From NCBI RefSeq assembly GCF_020295405.1, contig NZ_JADEYP010000019.1:19413-83412 (forward strand): a DNA stretch of 64,000 nt, in the 5' to 3' direction. Every line of letters begins with the position of its first letter. Positions within the stretch are counted from its first letter, which is position 1. This stretch comes from Sphingobacterium bovistauri. GTDB taxonomy: Bacteria; Bacteroidota; Bacteroidia; Sphingobacteriales; Sphingobacteriaceae. Shown here piece after piece: positions 61,233 through 64,000 of this stretch. The position numbers and the translations under genes are program-made. Below the pieces are notes generated by a model that saw nothing but the letters and a program-made list of their open reading frames with translations, searched no databases and had not been told where the DNA came from.

Positions 61233-63887
61233 ATGAAGCAAGGCTTACTTTCTGCGATTTTTCTATTTATTATATCGTATGCTCATGGTCAGGATATCCA
61301 GCAGTTTTTGGAAAAACTGGAGGGGTACCAGATTAATAATCCCCAAGAGAAAGTCTATTTGCATACCGATAAGCCTTCATATTCTGCAGGAGAGCCTATT
61401 TTTTTTAAGTCTTATACCACAATAGGTGTTAAAAATCTATTTTCAAGTCTTAGTGGTGTTTTATATGCTGAGTTGATCTCGCCTTCAAATGATATCGTGC
61501 AGCGAGTTACTATATCTACACCTATGGGGGCGGGTATAGGAGATTTTACCCTCTCAGATACAATTACGGAAGGTGTTTATCGAATTAGGGCTTACACAAA
61601 TTGGATGAAGAATGCTGGTTCAGAATACTTCTTCGAAAAGAGAGTCCCTGTCTTTAATGGTCGAACAGATAATGTATTGACACAAACGACGACTGAAGTA
61701 GGAGAGTCCGATGTGATATATAAAATTAACTTAAATAGTATAAGTGGCTTGCCGATAGCTAAAAAACGTATTCAATATGCTATATCAGAAGGAGATAAGG
61801 TGGTTGAGAGGAAATCTAAATCATCTACGGATTTAGGCTTAGTTGAGATTTCCGTGTCAAATAAATATAGAAATCCCATTTTAAAATTGCGGTTTGAGAA
61901 TGTGGATAAAAGTATGGTTAACAAAATTGTAAAGACAATAGATCCCAAGCTTATTCCGGTGACAAAATTATTCCCAGAGGGTGGTAAGCTTGTTTATGGA
62001 AGGATTAATAATATTGCCGCAAAAAGTATCAATAGTCAAGGTTTGGGTGTCGGTTCTAAGATTTTACTTAAACAAGGAAATGACTCGCTTGGTGTTATAA
62101 ACACGAATGAGTTGGGAATGGGGGCAATTTCAGTATTTTTGAACAGCAATGCACCTATCGAGGCTCTAGCTACTTATTCAGATGGAAGTAGTGTTCGTGT
62201 TGAAGCTCCAGAGGTATATGAGAGTGGTTTTTCATTATTAGTGAATAATCTAAATGAAAATAAAGTTTTCGCCCAATTGAGTATAAGTTCTAATCAAATA
62301 AATAATGCTGATGTATATTTTATTGTTCATCATTTGGGAGAGGTTTTGTTCGTTTCGCGAGCAAAGGCGAATAAGGAAGAGCTTGTTTTTTCAGTAGACA
62401 AACAAAAATTGCCTTCAGGCGTGCTTACGCTTAGTATACTGAATAGTCAGTTTCAACCTCTTATTGAAAGACCTATATTTCACTATGCCAAGCGTGATTT
62501 ATTGATAAATAAGATTGCTCTTAATAAGGATGTTTATAAAGTTAGAGAAAAGGTCAATGTTAGTATGGAGGTTGGAGAAGTTTCAGATTCTCTCCGGTAT
62601 GGAGCTTTTTCGGCATCTGTTATCGACTTGAGTAAAGTTAACACCTCGTATACAGATGAAGCACATATTCTTTCATCTTTATTGTTGAATAATGATCTGC
62701 GCGGATACATTGAGAAACCAAACTTTTACTTTCAAGAAGATGGAGGCTTAAAAAATACCGACATGGATTACCTGATGCTAACGCAAGGTTGGAGTAATGT
62801 TGATTGGTCAAAATTAGATTTGGATATCAAACATAAGTATATGCCAGAGAAATTATTAAAATTATCTGGATATACGAAAAAAATTGGAAGGAGTAAGCCA
62901 GAGCCAAATGCTAAATTGCAATTGATTTCTACACAAAACTATTTGGACTTTATTGATACGACCTCGAATGAAGAGGGCTATTTCGAATTTAATAATATGA
63001 TGTTTCCAGATAGTGTGAAATTTATTATTACGGCAAAAGATGGGCAGAAGGGAAAGAATAATATTGATATAGTCATGGATGAAGATTTAGGATATCCCAT
63101 AGAGGATCGTACAGCTGTATCAGATAAGTGGTGGGATATTAATAGGAAGTATTTAGAAAATTTAAAATCCTCTAAGGAGTATTTTGCTGAATTAGAACGC
63201 GTCGGTCTAAAAGAAAAGGCTATATTGATAGAAGAAGTTTTGGTTACTGCTAGACAAACGCGCAAAGCCTCAGAGCATTCTAGTAATTTGAATGGATCGG
63301 GCAATGCTGATCAAATCATTACAGAAGAGGATTTATCAACCTGTACTACATTGGAAATGTGTTTGTCCGGACGTTTGGTCGGTGTTTATTTTCAGGGCGG
63401 GGTGCCGTACAATACGCGAGGAAATCAACCCATGCAGGTGGTCTTAGATGGTATGTATATAGAAGGTGATAATTTGTCAATGATAAATATTCTTGATATA
63501 GAAAGTGTAGAGGTGTTGCGAAATTCAAATTACACGACGGTATACGGTTCAAATGGAGCTAATGGCTTAATAATTCTAACCTCTAAGAGAGGTACGTCTG
63601 CAATGAGGAACTATGTCCCTAAAGGGATCTTAACTGTACGGCCGCAGGGTTTTCATACTATAAAGAGTTTTTATAAGCCAGCTTATGATGTCTCAGAGAA
63701 TATTATGTTTAATTCTGATTTAAGATCTACCATCCATTGGGAGCCGTCTATTGTTTCTGATGCTGAAGGAAAATCATCTTTTCATTTCTTTACATCAGAT
63801 GCTAAGGGAAGGTATTTGTTGTTATTGGAGGGCTTAGATCTGAATGGTAGATTACTTCACAGGCATTTCGAGTTTATAGTAGACTGA
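61233..63887 (+). CDS. Secreted MG2-like protein with TonB-plug-like domain
   Basis: An 884-residue protein: signal peptide (1-19, ending AHG), a macroglobulin-like MG2 domain (about 35-140, QEKVYLHTDKPSYSAGEPIFFK), several beta-sandwich segments, a carboxypeptidase-regulatory-like stretch near 550-610, and a TonB receptor plug-like domain (about 700-790, MQVVLDGMYIEG, SNGANGLIILTSKRG) without a barrel. Proteins of this build are common and abundant at the Bacteroidota cell envelope; their exact function is not established, and protease defence or transport accessory roles have been considered. Host gene, divergent from purD. Confidence 0.8.
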   Translation: MKQGLLSAIFLFIISYAHGQDIQQFLEKLEGYQINNPQEKVYLHTDKPSYSAGEPIFFKSYTTIGVKNLFSSLSGVLYAELISPSNDIVQRVTISTPMGAGIGDFTLSDTITEGVYRIRAYTNWMKNAGSEYFFEKRVPVFNGRTDNVLTQTTTEVGESDVIYKINLNSISGLPIAKKRIQYAISEGDKVVERKSKSSTDLGLVEISVSNKYRNPILKLRFENVDKSMVNKIVKTIDPKLIPVTKLFPEGGKLVYGRINNIAAKSINSQGLGVGSKILLKQGNDSLGVINTNELGMGAISVFLNSNAPIEALATYSDGSSVRVEAPEVYESGFSLLVNNLNENKVFAQLSISSNQINNADVYFIVHHLGEVLFVSRAKANKEELVFSVDKQKLPSGVLTLSILNSQFQPLIERPIFHYAKRDLLINKIALNKDVYKVREKVNVSMEVGEVSDSLRYGAFSASVIDLSKVNTSYTDEAHILSSLLLNNDLRGYIEKPNFYFQEDGGLKNTDMDYLMLTQGWSNVDWSKLDLDIKHKYMPEKLLKLSGYTKKIGRSKPEPNAKLQLISTQNYLDFIDTTSNEEGYFEFNNMMFPDSVKFIITAKDGQKGKNNIDIVMDEDLGYPIEDRTAVSDKWWDINRKYLENLKSSKEYFAELERVGLKEKAILIEEVLVTARQTRKASEHSSNLNGSGNADQIITEEDLSTCTTLEMCLSGRLVGVYFQGGVPYNTRGNQPMQVVLDGMYIEGDNLSMINILDIESVEVLRNSNYTTVYGSNGANGLIILTSKRGTSAMRNYVPKGILTVRPQGFHTIKSFYKPAYDVSENIMFNSDLRSTIHWEPSIVSDAEGKSSFHFFTSDAKGRYLLLLEGLDLNGRLLHRHFEFIVD

Positions 63888-63955
63888 TATATCGATTTTA
63901 TTTCTCAGTTGAACAGCTACTTACGCGATATTCAAAAAATAAACTCTAATAAAGC

Positions 63956-63987
63956 TTGGAAGTAGTTACAATTCTTTTCTATCTTTG
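63956..63987 (+). promoter_or_regulatory. Promoter of a gene beyond the window end
   Basis: TTG (63956-63958), 21 bp and TATCTTTG (63980-63987), followed by CACCACTCCGC. A near-perfect Bacteroidota promoter; the transcribed gene lies outside the window. Confidence 0.55.
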
Positions 63988-64000
63988 CACCACTCCGCAA

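Noticed and set aside
1..64000. CRISPR arrays, rRNA genes and intact insertion sequences
   Set aside because: No regularly spaced repeats, rRNA-like sequence or complete transposase gene was seen in the window.

Overview
The window reads as chromosome of a Bacteroidota bacterium, most likely Sphingobacteriaceae (Sphingobacterium/Pedobacter-like). The evidence is AT-rich DNA, three SusC/SusD pairs, an ECF sigma/FecR/STN-receptor locus, and many promoters of the Bacteroidota type (TTG, about 20 bp, TAnnTTTG). The genus is inferred.

Layout, read leftwards from purD: host DNA (about 59.7-64.0 kb: purD and an 884-residue cell-surface protein); tRNA-Glu copy 2 (59684-59755); a complete 28.1 kb integrative mobilizable element, element 2 (31595-59699); host DNA again (about 23.3-31.6 kb: sigma factor, FecR, SusC, SusD and a DUF3823-type lipoprotein); tRNA-Glu copy 1 (23230-23301); and a sister element, element 1 (from 23245 leftwards past the window start). 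The left end of element 2 is marked by an 18 bp copy of the tRNA-Glu 3' end at 31595-31612. It lies next to a terminator that probably belonged to the interrupted tRNA gene.

Both elements share one plan. The backbone blocks are nearly identical and sit exactly 36,454 bp apart: a hairpin cluster, a 245-residue protein, an excisionase-type HTH protein, a 107-residue protein, a BfmA/BtgA-type mobilization protein, a DUF5712-type relaxase, a candidate oriT, and at the far end a CTnDOT-like integrase, a terminator and the tRNA-Glu att site. No conjugation machinery is visible in element 2, so it should need a helper to transfer.

Each element has two variable slots. Slot A, between att and the hairpin cluster, holds probable anti-phage genes. 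In element 1 these are a nuclease-STAND NTPase, a KAP/YobI-type membrane NTPase and two unrecognised genes. In element 2 they are a 1962-residue Cap4-like nuclease-STAND NTPase, a SEC-C/PD-(D/E)XK protein, an Abi_C-like protein, a HEPN/Toprim protein and an HNH protein. Slot B, between relaxase and integrase, holds diverged versions of one cassette: a micro-ORF, a secreted CX7C small protein, SusD, SusC, a membrane-anchored TlpA-like thioredoxin, a long structured leader RNA and a swapped HTH regulator.

The least familiar items are the structured leader RNA, whose helices co-vary between the two copies and include mutually exclusive pairings, and the SusCD-TlpA-CX7C cassette carried as exchangeable cargo on mobilizable elements.
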